Assembly: GCF_037126465.1 (NCBI RefSeq)
Contig: NC_088201.1
Span: forward strand, 81,000,273-81,064,272
From: Ornithodoros turicata
Taxonomy: Eukaryota; Arthropoda; Arachnida; Ixodida; Argasidae
Direction of reading: 5' to 3'
Length of the DNA: 64,000 nt
Shown: positions 22,415-33,102 of the stretch, in pieces
Layout of the letters: each line of letters starts with the position of its first letter
Numbering within the stretch: position 1 is the stretch's first letter
The notes under the pieces: generated by a model
Seen by the model: only the letters and a program-made list of their open reading frames with translations
Told to the model about the DNA's origin: nothing
Databases searched by the model: none
Made by a program: the position numbers and the translations under genes

Positions 22415-23415
22415 TTCGAGTAGAAATGTGTACCAGCCGCAAAAGGGAAAGGTCTCTGACTAGGCGGCTGGCGCTACACGGAGGCATGATGGCAGTGCAC
22501 TTGATTACATATTTGTGTCACAAATATCCGAACAAGACAAAAAAGGAAACCATTTGTAAGGAAATCATTTGCAAGCTATCACTTTATTATGCAAGTTTAT
22601 GTAATAATAGTTCTGTTAAAGGTACTGTAAAGCAGTAGACAAGCATGATATGCCGGTGATGTGACTAGAGACTTTGTTGCTTCTAAATACCATATGCGGA
22701 ACCACACGACCGACAACGCGCTATAAATATTTTTAATTTGACATGAAAGGTGCACCGTAGTGGAGCGGTGCGACGCCTGGTGTCAAACAACCCCCTGTAC
22801 AGCGGGCAACACTGAAAATTGGTATTACACACTATTAAATCGGAACTTCGTTATTTTAGTAACCATATTATTATTTTTCCTGTTTACTTATGCATTCTGA
22901 AACCCCTGTTAACAGTTTAACCTGTTAACCCCTGTTTTTGCGAAGTAACCCAGCGCTGTTCGATGGAGGCCCTCCCTATTTCTCTGCTGCGCCTGCGCGC
23001 TCCTTCTGTTCGCAGCCTCTTTGGAACGAACAAACTCTCACTGTGAACCTCTGTGAACAAACAAGTCCCGACGCTGTCTGGCTTCTTGAACGTCTGACAC
23101 ATTTTTTTCAGCGGCTCAGCATTTCATTTCAGTTCGCTTATCCGTTTTTCCTCAGATGTGGATCGTTGTGTGGATTGCAGGGGCAGATTTTATGGTGGAT
23201 TGTGGTGGATTGTTATGTCGGGCCTAGTGTTATATGCATGCAATGTGGTTGCCGCCGTATGTGTCAGGAGTACGGATTCATTTCGAATACCTATAGTACA
23301 GTGTTGACCGTAATCTTTAATTGTAATTTTCTAATTAATTACACCGTCGATTGGAATGAAACTTGCGCTTGGACTATCGAACAGCCACACTAAATGACAT
23401 TTGATCGGTGCTGCT
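22415..23415. other. Unassigned stretch
   Basis: A few open frames of up to 150 codons (22938-23393, plus strand) lack recognisable motifs. No gene is supported. Confidence 0.4.
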
Positions 23416-24869
23416 TTACAGTACCTTTAATGTTTGCTTAAACCTATGCAGTGTTGGGCAAGCATGCAACAAGTAGCTCCATGTGTTGAGGAAATGTGGT
23501 ATTAAGTGCTCGGTGGATTGCATTCCGTAGCTGGTACGACTAAGCGGAGGAACTACGAAATTTGGATTACGAAGATTATATTTAGTATTTGGGAACGTCA
23601 ACGACGTAGTGCCTGAGTGAAAAGTGCTATGTATATGCGAATATGCCCAATCGCAGTGAGTAAAGTTGTTGAATGGGCAGAATTTTGAGTTCTTTGAAAT
23701 GATATTGCGACACTGATGGGAAATTCAATATGAAACGCAATGCTCGCTTTTGCAGCGTAATAATTTTCGCGTAATTTGTATTGGTTGTGCATCCCCACAC
23801 TAATAAACAATACTGAAGTGTAGGGTAGATTAAGGCATAATAGAGTGTGTGTCTAAGCCAGTTAGGTAAGACGTGCCTGATTCTACTTAGGGCACCGATT
23901 TTTCGTGCAACGTCGCATGACACTTTAGCGATATGCGTGTTCCACGATAGGTTTTCTTGGAACCACACTCCAAGAAATTGTATTTCTCGGGTTCGCTCGA
24001 CGGTATCTGTACCAATGCGTAGTTCTATTTGGCCAGGTGTTAGAGGCTTATTCTTAGGTCGAAATATTAGGTACTTCGTTTTGTTTACGTTGAGTTTTGA
24101 TCTATTTGCGCGGACCCACAGAGACAGTTCATGGAGATACTTGTTTACAGTGATATTCAAATGCCTTATTGAGGTGTGGCTGAAAAAGACATTTGTATCA
24201 TCTGCGTACATGACTATTTCATTAGTATAAGGAACACAGATGATATCGTTGATGTACAATAGAAACAAAACTGGTCCTAAAATTGAGCCTTGTGGTACAC
24301 CGTGCTTTATCACCTGCTTCGAAGAATATTGATTATGTATGTATACATACTGCTGCCTATTGTCAAAGTAACCCTTGAAAAGATCATAGACCTCACCCCG
24401 AATACCATATGTGAAAAGTTTATGTAGTAGTATGTCGTGCTGGATGCTGTCAAATGCTTTCGTGAAGTCCAAAAAGAGACCGATAGTGTACCGCCGATTC
24501 TCGATGTTCTCTATAATTTTATCCTTTACTCCGAGTAATGCAGTTTCCGTTGATTTACCCTTTTGGAAGCCAACCTGGGGATTCTGAAATTATGCGATGT
24601 TTTTGTAAAAAGGAGAGCAAACGTTTGTTTATTAACTTGTCTAGTACTCTGGAGAATATAGGGAGGATCGAGATTGGTCTATAATTGTTCAGGTCGTTTT
24701 TATTTCCACCCTTACTTAATATTATCACTTTTGCAATCTTTAAACTGTCAGGAAACACCCCAGATACGAACATGCAATTTGCGATGCGACATAGCGAGTG
24801 GCATAGTACGGCGGCAGCATGTTTAATCGGAAGAACTTTAAGACCGTCCACGCCAACCGAATTGGACAC
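23416..24869 (-). pseudogene. LINE ORF2 reverse transcriptase and C-terminus
   Basis: 24555-24869 holds the proximal RT (NNYRPISILPIFSRVLDKL). 23627-24472 holds motif A (MDFTKAFDSIQHDILLHKL), motif B (HGVPQGSILGPVLFLLYIND), an intact active site (IVMYADDTNVFF), and the LGVWF/SWNTH thumb block. 23416-23601 holds the C-terminal tail (NLRNPNFVVPPLSRTSYG). Frame breaks occur near 24550, near 23620 and in the linker. Catalytic aspartates are retained, unlike the copy at 12-13 kb. Confidence 0.87.
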
Positions 24870-24935
24870 TTTTAACGATAAGATTACCCGTTTAACTTCG
24901 ACCGGGGTCGCAGGGTACAGATAAAGTCAGTCAAG

Positions 24936-25349
24936 TTATGATTGGCTGAGGTATCGATGAAATGATGTCTCTGATTTGTTGTTATTTGGAACATCCATCG
25001 CGCCAACGTTGATTAAGTGCTTATTCATGATCTCTGCTAGACAGGGACCTGTGTACTCGTTGCCGTCTAAAGTAATCTCTTTCGGTACTTCAGAGGGTGC
25101 ACATCCAAAAGCTATATCCTTCAGTGTGCGCCATGTCTTTTGGGAGTTGTTGTGGTTCTGATTGAACAAGTTAGTATAATATTCTACTTTAGCTTTTTTG
25201 GTTCTTTTTGTGACTTCGTTACGGAAGCGCTTGAATTCCTGGAAATGCTCTGGATCGTGCGTTTTCAGAAACTTGTGGAAAAGTTTATTTTTCTTTTTGA
25301 TTTCGTCTAAGGGTGAGTGGGTTACCCAAGGTTCACGCGCTTTTTGCAT
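24936..25349 (-). pseudogene. LINE ORF2 linker region between endonuclease and RT
   Basis: Frame with EPWVTHSPLDEIKKKNKLFH (the PWIT..L..I..KN.L block that precedes the RT in LINE ORF2) and KTWRTLKDIAFG. Same strand and order as the endonuclease upstream and the RT downstream. The Penelope-like insertion sits just upstream. Confidence 0.75.
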
Positions 25350-25554
25350 CGAGGGCGCATCGTTACTTCTGGAAAAGATTTGTTATAGCAGTCAGATATC
25401 ATGTCAGATATATCTTGGTTAGGAATTTCTGGTACAGGAGAGTGGGGTCCCTTACGGTGTAAAAGTTAAAGATGGACCAAAGGCCGGGAACATACATCTT
25501 TAATTACCGAAATTCACACCGGCTCACAACAATTAAAAACAGTGAATTAAAATT

Positions 25555-25588
25555 GACGTTTCGGAATCCATCCGGATTCCATCATCAG
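25555..25588 (-). ncRNA. Hammerhead ribozyme-like core in the Penelope terminal repeat
   Basis: On the minus strand: CTGATGA, then a 7-bp stem GGAATCC/GGATTCC with a GGAT loop, then GAAACGTC. This fits the hammerhead core CUGANGA-stem II-GAAA with the start of stem III (CGUC). Penelope elements are known to carry hammerheads at this location. I did not find a matching 5' GACGUH cleavage strand just upstream, so self-cleavage of this single copy is unproven; tandem or dimeric arrangement may be needed. Confidence 0.6.
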
Positions 25589-25596
25589 AATGCGGT

Positions 25597-25989
25597 CTAG
25601 GTGGTCTTCCCCGCTCTTTTATACATCAAGGGGGCGTAGCATTCGGGTAACGGGCCGGGATGCCTGTTCATGGTGTTATCTATCTTCTTGATAAACCAGG
25701 ACTCCAATTGTTTACGTACCCCCCAACGTTTTTCATGTGCCAAGATTGCCGGTTTTTCTAAGCTCACCTGGTGCCCTGTTTTCAAAACATGATGACAGAG
25801 CTCTGTCTGCTTACTAGTATTGTATTTCATATCCCTTTTGTGTTCTTTCATTCTCGTTTTTGTTTTCCTACCTGTCTCCCCAACGTAAACCTCTGGACAA
25901 TCGTTGCAGCTTATTTTATATATAACCCCACGTTCGTCCCCTTGTATCGTCTTATCCTTAGGGCGAGATATTAAGTTCTTTATAGTCAC
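25597..25989 (-). pseudogene. Penelope-like GIY-YIG endonuclease domain
   Basis: The 130-codon frame shows RGVIYKISCNDCPEVYVGET followed by GRKTKTRMKEHKRDMK. This is the GIY..YVG core, the conserved Arg and the CxxC of Penelope endonucleases (family knowledge). Downstream, LCHHVLKTGHQVSLEK and ESWFIKKID (with the catalytic Glu) complete the domain. The N-terminal RT is absent, apart from a short piece upstream (about 26000-26076). The frame itself is unbroken. Confidence 0.85.
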
Positions 25990-26146
25990 CTGTGGTCTAA
26001 AAGCAGTGCGTATACCTACCTCATCAAGAGCCCGCCTAATTTGTTCTGAGACACCCTTTGTGTATGGAATGGTTACAATTTTAATTCACTGTTTTTAATT
26101 GTTGTGAGCCGGTGTGAATTTCGGTAATTAAAGGTGTAAAAGTTAT

Positions 26147-26816
26147 CCCATTCGAGATTTGCAACGTTGCTATAAAATTTCTCTAGTGATTCTTCATTTA
26201 TGATCCTCACCTCTTGGGACTGGAGGTGGTTACGTGGGCTAGTGTTAGTTGTTGTTAACGATAAAACGCAGAAAACAGGTAGATGATCACTGATCAATGT
26301 TGAGAACACTCCGGAATATAGCACAGGTTTACTATTAGTAATGCAAGAATCGAGTAATGTATTTGATTGTGGTTTTGTTGGAATATTAATCAAATTTGTG
26401 TGACCAAAGGATTCATAAAGATTGGAAACGCTTAGAGAATCCTGCGAAAGAAAATTTATGTTTAGATCGCCTATGATGACAAGAGGCAAGCTCATGCGGT
26501 CTGCCTCCCCAATCAGTGTTTCCAAGAAATCAACGAAAGGCCTTCGTTTTCCCGATGGAGGCCTGTAAATTACTGCGACAAGTATGCCACAAATTGTTAT
26601 GATCAAGTATTCGACATCATCATTTATCGTAGTGAGATTGCTTTCAACGGTGTAGGCGTGCTTTAAATGAACAGCGACCCCGCCGCCGCCTTTTGCTGAA
26701 CGCTGTAAAGTGACAGGGGAATACCCAGGAAAGTGTATAGGGTCTTCGCCCTGCTTAAACCATGTCTCAGTGAAGGCCAGGATATCAAAAGGGCACCTTA
26801 GAGAATCAAGGAACAA
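26147..26816 (-). pseudogene. LINE APE-type endonuclease
   Basis: Contains FDILAFTETWF (catalytic Glu), GGGVAVHLKH, VAVIYRPPSG, LVIIGDLNINF (catalytic Asp/Asn) and LISDHLPVFCVL (the SDH block). These are all canonical apurinic-endonuclease boxes used for target-primed reverse transcription. The domain looks intact over its 200-odd residues. It is cut from the RT by the Penelope-like element at 25468-26132. Confidence 0.88.
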
Positions 26817-26995
26817 GTCGATGTCGTCTTTTTTGCCCAGAGACTTTGGGCATTCAAATGAGGTAAAGATAAGTAGGAATGGAAACGAGAAACAGTATCG
26901 TCAAATGTTGCATTTGTAACATATTCAGGAGACGATAACACCGAGAAAGTGGCTCATGAGGACAATGTAGACGACTTTGTCTAAAGCACTCTCAG

Positions 26996-28000
26996 TTACA
27001 CAATTTTGGTAAGATCTTCTTCAGTCTCTATACCGATAGCCCTGCTGCCTTGTGCCTTCCTTATATTGACAACACCATGATGGGTCCATACAAATGCGTA
27101 TGCTGTTTCGCGTGCTTTGGTGCGCACCATCCATTGCAACTTGCTGTTCACATCCGTAAGATTCTCCTGTATGTATACGTGCCTAGTAGTTTCATTACTT
27201 CTTAATTTTCGACTTTCAACCCATGTGTCTCTTTCATGGCGATTTACAAATTTGACAATAATCTTAGGTATTTTTCCCGTTTTTGTGGGTAGCCGGTGAA
27301 TGGCCTCAGTATTGTCCCTTGTAAGAGGAGGCACTTGCAAAGCCTTGGCTACGTCATTCACTTTTTCATACAGGTCTTCTTGAAAAGTAACCGTTATGCC
27401 GTGTATCTCAATATTGTTGAGGCGACCGTATTGTTCCAACTTGTTTAGTTTTTGTTGTATATCGTTTGTTTTGTTACGGCCGGCTTCAATGGCGTCAACA
27501 TGCTTTTTGAGGTTCTTAATACCGCTGTCTTGTTGTGCAACGCGGGTTAATAGCTAGGCATATTTCGCAGACAGCATTTCGACTACAGGTAATATTTTAT
27601 CTACGTTGGCCTTAATTTCTGGTAGACATGCTAGTTGGCTCGAGAGAAGCGACAGCGAGAAGGTGTGTCTGTATACCAGACAAATTTTCATCCACCTCCT
27701 TGGTTTGCTTTGAGCGCAACCTGGCGGTTGAGCAGGTCGAGCAGCGCCATGTGTTTTTGTCAAATGATTTTTTTGTAACGCTGGACTCTGAAACTCCCGA
27801 GCACTTTCCGGTATGGTAGGGGTTGTTACAGACATTGCAAGTAATGTAGGGAATGGATGAGCACTCCTTCATGCAAAAGAGGCAAACAACGTCACAGGAT
27901 AACTGTTGCAATTCGTGATTTGGTCCTGTATTGGATTCGATATCTCCGGCGCGGATCACTCTCAGGGCGGTATCATTAGTACACTCACATATATATAGCT
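26996..28000 (-). pseudogene. LINE ORF1 with degenerate 2A-like motif, PHD finger and C-terminal RNA-binding-like domain
   Basis: Upstream frame: LRVIRAGDIESNTGP resembles the 2A translational-recoding motif D-(V/I)-E-x-N-P-G-P, with Thr in place of the first Pro. A PHD-type zinc finger follows (CLFCMKEC ... CNVCNNPYHTGKC ... WRCSTC), typical of CR1/L2-like ORF1. Downstream frame 26996-27439: RLNNIEIHGI ... IHRLPTKTGKIPKIIVKFV, the C-terminal ORF1 domain known from the same families. Frame breaks near 27600 separate the parts. Confidence 0.75.
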
Positions 28001-28011
28001 CCCACGAACAA

Positions 28012-30090
28012 TTACGATTGGGATTTTCGAAATCCATGGAGGTTATTATCAAAAAATGAGTTTTCTTTCGAAAACTGCACAAGGTGTGAATGTATAACGT
28101 GTTCAAGGACCTTGCACGGAACGCTTGTCAACGAAATTGGACGGTAATTTGATGGACAATGGCTATCTCCCAACTTGAAATTGGGGATCACCTTCGCGAT
28201 TTTCCATTCGTTAGGAATTGCGCCTTGTTGGAATGACAGATGAAACATTTTAGCGAAGAGCATTGATGTGTACATGGCAGTACTTTTTAGCAGTTTAGAA
28301 TTTATATTATCAACACTACTGGTGAGTGACACTTTCAAAGAAGTAATTATGTTGGCAATACCAAGAGGATCAATGTTAATTGGGGTCATTGGTACATAGT
28401 TGCATGAGGGTAGAAGCGGCAACACAGACACATTAACACTTGCAAAAACCCATGCAAAAACGATAATTAAAACAGTGGCGCATTGGGCCTCCGGAATCCG
28501 CTCCCCCAGCTCGTCACGTAGCAAATAGGTTGCTCCTACCTTAGCTTTATTACTTGTTTTTTTTTTTTTTTGTTAAAACATTCTTGGATTGCGTTCGAGC
28601 ATATCGGAAAGAAGTACATTATAATAATAATGCATTAGTTTTCAGCAATTCCACTTTATACTTTTTAACAGTAGTTTTATATGATATCCATTTCGGGGGG
28701 TAGTTTGTTAATTTTGTTGAGCGAAAGATTATTTTCTTTTTGTTAGAAAGTTTAGGCAAGTTGCTATCATCCCATGGAGATCGAGCCTGTGAGCTGATCT
28801 TAACCAATGGTATGTTCTCGTCTGCGAGCTCTGTTATTTTGTTTTTATATAATGGCCAATTTTGATCAACTGACCGATGTGAGAAGTCCTGCAAAAATCG
28901 GACCATGCGTAATTGTGAATCATCTTCGGCGACGTTCGGGCGCTGTTGGTCGGAACGTTAATGTTAAATCCATAACTTAAAAACTCGAGACTGGGTTGCA
29001 AAAAAAAAAAAAAAAAGACAAGACAGACCTTGTCTGTGTGACAGACCTGATGGTCATACACAGACCTTGTCTGTGTTGTCGTTTTTTGTCTTCCAGCTTC
29101 CGGTTTTCAAGTTATGGGTTATAGTCCGATTATATAGTCAATATATATATAGTCAAGTTATAGTCCGGTTCACCAGCTCGCTCGCCACCTCTCCATACTC
29201 TCGTTAATGTTAAAGTTTAGGAAACAATGGTCGCTAAGGCCCTTGAAATAACGAACTGGGGAGGCGAGATCAGGGGGTTGTTGTCAAGATCAAGTCAAGA
29301 ATATTTGCTGAAGAATTTGTGATTCTCGTTGGTCGAGTCACTAGCTGGGTAATATTGCAATCGTTACATAATGCTAGGAACTGATTGCACTCTGCGGGCT
29401 GTGTGCTAACTTGTGATGGTGGGGAGGTCCACTGAATTTGGGGATAATTAAAGTCACTTACTAGAAATATTGGGTGAGACGGATATCGCGTTATATATAT
29501 TACAATTATATTAATAATAGCATCGTGTAATTCCATAACAAATGTTCGACCTTTTCCGGGCGGACGATAGCACACACCAACAACCGGTTTTTTGAAGCCA
29601 CAATCAACGTGAACCCAATGCATTTCTAGGTTTGGTTCTATAGTGATAACACAAGAGTTGACGTTTTCAGCCACTGCAACAAGTACGCCACCACCTCTTC
29701 TTGTACCTCTATCTGCCCTGTATACCTTGTAAGTTTTGTTGCAGTTTAATATATTTGTTTAGGACAGCATTTGAAAGCCACGTTTCAGTCACCAAAACAA
29801 GGTCCGCTTCGACTGTATCTAAGAACGAGTTAAAATCATCGCGCGTGTTCATGATACTTCTGACATTTGTGTATACAGCTGACAACCCAGAAAGGAATGT
29901 TCGGCACCCTTCGCGTGGCTGTGGTTGTTAAGAAGAATGCGTAACATCCTCAGCGGCGATACGTAGGGACGATGGTTCTTTGTGGTCAATGCGAACCCTA
30001 TCCTGTGACGTTTGCCTGCAGATTCGCCTATGTTCTCCTTTGGCATGTTAGCCTGAGCGCTTTTGCTTGTGCCTGCCGTATCGTTCATCG
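28012..30090 (-). mobile_element. LINE fragment (endonuclease plus proximal RT), truncated by the neighbouring LINE
   Basis: Minus-strand order: a start region at 29849-30088 (LRMLRILLNNHSHAKGAE, leading into ADLVLVTETWLS at about 29765-29800), endonuclease (29270-29674: VVGVCYRPPGKGR, IFLVSDFNYPQI, ANILDLILTT), linker (28619-28906) and RT (28012-28524: VDNINSKLLK, NYRPISLTSVPCKVLEHVI, HGFRKSQS). The RT ends at 28012, exactly where the next LINE begins, so it lacks motifs A-C. Several poly-T/poly-A stretches (28555-28571, 28999-29014) interrupt the linker. Confidence 0.8.
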
Positions 30091-30390
30091 TCTCGTTGCT
30101 ATGACGTCATTTGTTTAAAAACATGGAGATGTCTATTCCTGAGCTTTCCATAATTAATTCAGGTATTGATACCACAATCGGATGTCCAAGATGTTTGTCT
30201 CTAGTTTTGATACGTTAAAATCATACCGGTCTTGGATATACTGAAAGATGCCGTACCTTGGTGTGCTCCATAGGTTGGCATGAGATTCGGTTTCCCTAAT
30301 TCCTTCAAATCATTCAACAGAGCACAAGCAGGCCAACGCCAGGCAACCGCGCCAAGTGAGGCAGACAACGGCGCAAGTTGGCGCGCCAGG

Positions 30391-31626
30391 TTACACTCTT
30401 AACTCGGTACCCTTTATTGTAACTTTTAGCAATGTGCAACCTTTATATAGACGTAGATTTCCGAATATCGTAAAGGTTACACGTCCGACACCTCTATTTA
30501 AAGGTTAAACACGACTTATAACGTGACACCGGATAAGCAATAGAGAATACTTCAGTGTTCAACGGAAATCTAATCGTCGTAACTCATAAATGTACCCTTT
30601 ATAGGAACGTTGTAACTTCTAAACGAATTCCGCGTTTGAATTTCCTTCGTTTGCTTTTCTTGTTTCTTTGCAAGGTAACCTGTATAAAATGTACTGATCA
30701 AAAGTCACTGTGTTCTCGTTCAAGCCGCACATTCAATCATTCAGTAAGAGAGTGTCGGATACGTGTGCGTTACGTTATTGTGTCTCTGCGTCTGTACGAA
30801 CTGCGGATCGTGTTCAGAATTGTGAAGAATGCACAAGGGTCAAGTGACGGAACTTGATCAGGGTATTTCTACGGTATGTTCACTACAAAGCTTACGTGGT
30901 TACGTTTTTGCTGGACAGTCTAGGAACACTAATCACAGCACAGTCTGTCTCTCCAACACGGTTCAACGGTTCAACACAGTGTGTACGTGTGTGTCTTACG
31001 TCCGTTATTTGGTTAGTCCTTTGTCATCCTTGTGTTTTACTTCTTCGTGTGCTTCTGATTTTACCGCGTCGCTGATGTGTCCTTCTGACATATCAGAAAG
31101 GTATAGAAATGTTTTCGGTGTACTGGAGAGGAAGTTGCAACAACATGAGGCGTCGTTCACCACAGCTGAAGTGTTGGTATTGTGACGTCCTCGTGCTCTT
31201 GCCTCAGCTGTAGTTACAGGTTTGCCAATTAAATAATACATATGCTCCAGTTGCAATTATTTCTTTCTTTCATTTGCTGTGCATGTGAATCTGTACATGT
31301 AGTAATCACTCCGTTTTCGCCACTGGATGCCCTTAGATGAATTACGTATATTATAGCTATATGTTCCGAATGACAGTATGCGTTCTGCACTGATGAGAGC
31401 TCACTTTGAGCACCATTTGTTCTGTAGCGTCTGTGAAGAGGCGAGCGTCTTGGAGACAGCCATGCCTGGCGAAACTGTAACTTTTACGTCGGTGTGGCGG
31501 TTAGGAGATAGTAACCTCTATTTATAGGTGATATGTGTAACGTTTATAGAGGGTATTGCCCATAGCTTACAAGGTAACTTCTGAAATAGAGGGTAAAAAT
31601 TTTGAAATTTTTACCCTTTACTAGAA
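30391..31626. other. Unassigned, probably a decayed MITE-like repeat
   Basis: Repeated TAACCTTTATATAG/CCTCTATTTATAGG motifs occur near both ends (30440-30510 and 31500-31610). A near-palindrome GGGTAAAAATTTTGAAATTT lies at about 31591-31610. I could not define inverted ends or a target duplication. Open frames of up to 118 codons here show no domain. Confidence 0.35.
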
Positions 31627-32124
31627 GGTACTGTCAGGGACACTTCTAACTTTCTACTCGTTTCCGTGGCCGCGCTCCGATAAGCGCCACGCTAGCGGCC
31701 AAGGTCGCAAATAAAAAGTGGACTCGTCCAGGCGTGGCCGGGTGCCGACAAGGTATCGCAGTGCCGCACGAAGGCGTTGGAAGGAACGAGTAAAAAAACA
31801 AAGAAAAACGTAACAACGGAAAGCAGACGCAATAACAAAGCGCGATCTTCTTGCTCCTTACAAAACAGGGCACGGCAAGTGACAACAGATTAAGATAGTG
31901 ATATAATTCCCTCTCACACCGTCTGCTTTCCTTTTGTTACGTTTTTCTTTATTGTTTTTATACGCTATTTCCGACACCTTCGTGCGGAAATGCGATACCT
32001 CGTCGGCACCCGGCCACCCCCGGACGAGTCCACTTTTTGTTTGCGACCTTGCCCGCTAGTGTGGCGCTTATCGGAGCGAGACCACGGAAACGAGTAGAAA
32101 GTTAGAAGTGTCCCGGACAGTACC
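31627..32124. repeat. Long foldback element (~200-bp arms)
   Basis: Left arm from GGTACTGTCAGGGACACTTC and right arm ending GAAGTGTCCCGGACAGTACC are imperfect inverse complements over about 200 bp each. Shared blocks include CTACTCGTTTCCGTGG / CCACGGAAACGAGTAG and the GTCCACTTTTT segments. The loop is about 80 bp. No target duplication found; no coding capacity. Confidence 0.8.
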
Positions 32125-32484
32125 AGGTTTAGAGTGTACTCTTGCTACACCGTGCCCGCTATACAGATGCACTGCTGATGAACGCCTCCTGAGTCTCCTA
32201 ATGTACGACCAAAACAGAATTTGTAGCGTTCACCGCGCAACATGGCAGTGGAGTCAGACCCGCCGTCCACTTTCGCCAGGCGCGCACGTGGTGTCGTCTG
32301 ATTAAAGCGGGAGGACGGAGTTTGTGTCTTCTGTCGTCTGCAGACCTTAGTCATGCAAAAGGAACTTGGAACTCGCCCCAAGTTACTTTGACGAAGTTAC
32401 CTAAAAAAGCAATAGTTCCTCGAGAAGTTCCTGGGACGCAAAAGCAACGAGTTGCATAAAAGTTACTGAAAAAAATGAGCTTAG

Positions 32485-33090
32485 TTACACCAACGAGTTA
32501 CAACCAACACTGCTCTTTTGGAGCGCCTTTAGCTGCGCTGTCATGGCTGCCTCGATGTCGCGAGTTGATGTGAAACGTGTGCCTTTCATGGTCATCTTGA
32601 TTTTGGGGAGCAACCAGAAATCGCGCGGTGCCAAATCGGGAGAATAAGGTGGATGAGGGCACACTGTAATGTTCTTATGCGAGAGAAACTGCCGGATTAG
32701 TAGGCGCGTGACAAGGCGCGTTGGCATGATGCAGGATGTAGCCGCCCCATTTCGCCTCATCTTTGACTCTGCAGTCCTAATGCGTTGCACGGAGCCGTAA
32801 GACATGCCCAGATCTCGGGAAATTTCCCGAACAGTCAGTCGCCGGTTTCATCGAATCATTTCACTGACTTTGAAGATTTCCCCGGTTGTTGATGTTGAGG
32901 GACGTCCCGATCTGTCTTAATCTTCAATCGATTCACAACGATGACGAAATTGTTCAAACCATTTGTAGACAGTTAATTGTGACGACAGCATCACCATAAG
33001 CAAAACTGAGCAATTCGTGGGTTTCCTTAGCACTTTTCTTTTTAAGTCTGAAGCAAAACCTCATATTGATGCGTTGCTCCTTACTCACTT
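32485..33090 (-). pseudogene. Mariner-type transposase remnant, internally deleted
   Basis: The N-terminal helix-turn-helix part is visible in broken frames (LTVREISRDLGMSYGSVQRI at about 32785-32845; SGRPSTST before it). The frame then joins almost directly to the C-terminal catalytic block: VCPHPPYSPDLAPRDFWLLP (32600-32660), where the Asp of the APRDF-type motif is the third catalytic residue of the IS630/Tc1/mariner DDD/E triad. The middle (first two Asp) is missing. Not functional. Confidence 0.78.
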
Positions 33091-33102
33091 CTGAAGTATA
33101 GT

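Larger units (their letters stand above)
25468..26132 (-). mobile_element. Penelope-like element fragment with 56-bp perfect terminal inverted repeat
   Basis: Arms 25499-25554 and 26077-26132 are perfect 56-bp inverse complements. A 12-bp direct repeat GGTGTAAAAGTT flanks the element (25456-25467 and 26133-26144), with a 31-bp asymmetric extension on the left. The body encodes only the C-terminal GIY-YIG endonuclease part of a Penelope-like protein and carries a hammerhead-like core next to the left arm. Inverted terminal repeats, a hammerhead motif and GIY-YIG are the known Penelope triad. The RT region is deleted. It lies inside LINE ORF2 between the endonuclease and RT. Confidence 0.85.
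23416..28011 (-). mobile_element. Near full-length LINE (ORF1 plus ORF2), interrupted by a Penelope-like element
   Basis: Minus-strand order: ORF1 (27.0-28.0 kb; 2A-like motif, PHD finger, C-terminal RNA-binding-like domain), endonuclease (26147-26816), linker (24936-25349), RT (23627-24869) and C-terminus (23416-23601). The Penelope-like insertion at 25468-26132 splits ORF2. The 5' edge at 28011 abuts another LINE in the same orientation whose RT stops there abruptly, so this copy inserted into, or recombined with, the element at 28012-30090. Several frame breaks make it inactive. Confidence 0.85.

Noticed and set aside
22938..23393. 151-codon plus-strand frame
   Set aside because: Composition and lack of motifs look like chance; no support for a gene.
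30555..31185. Frames of 100-118 codons at 30.6-31.2 kb
   Set aside because: No recognisable protein features; located in MITE-like repetitive DNA.
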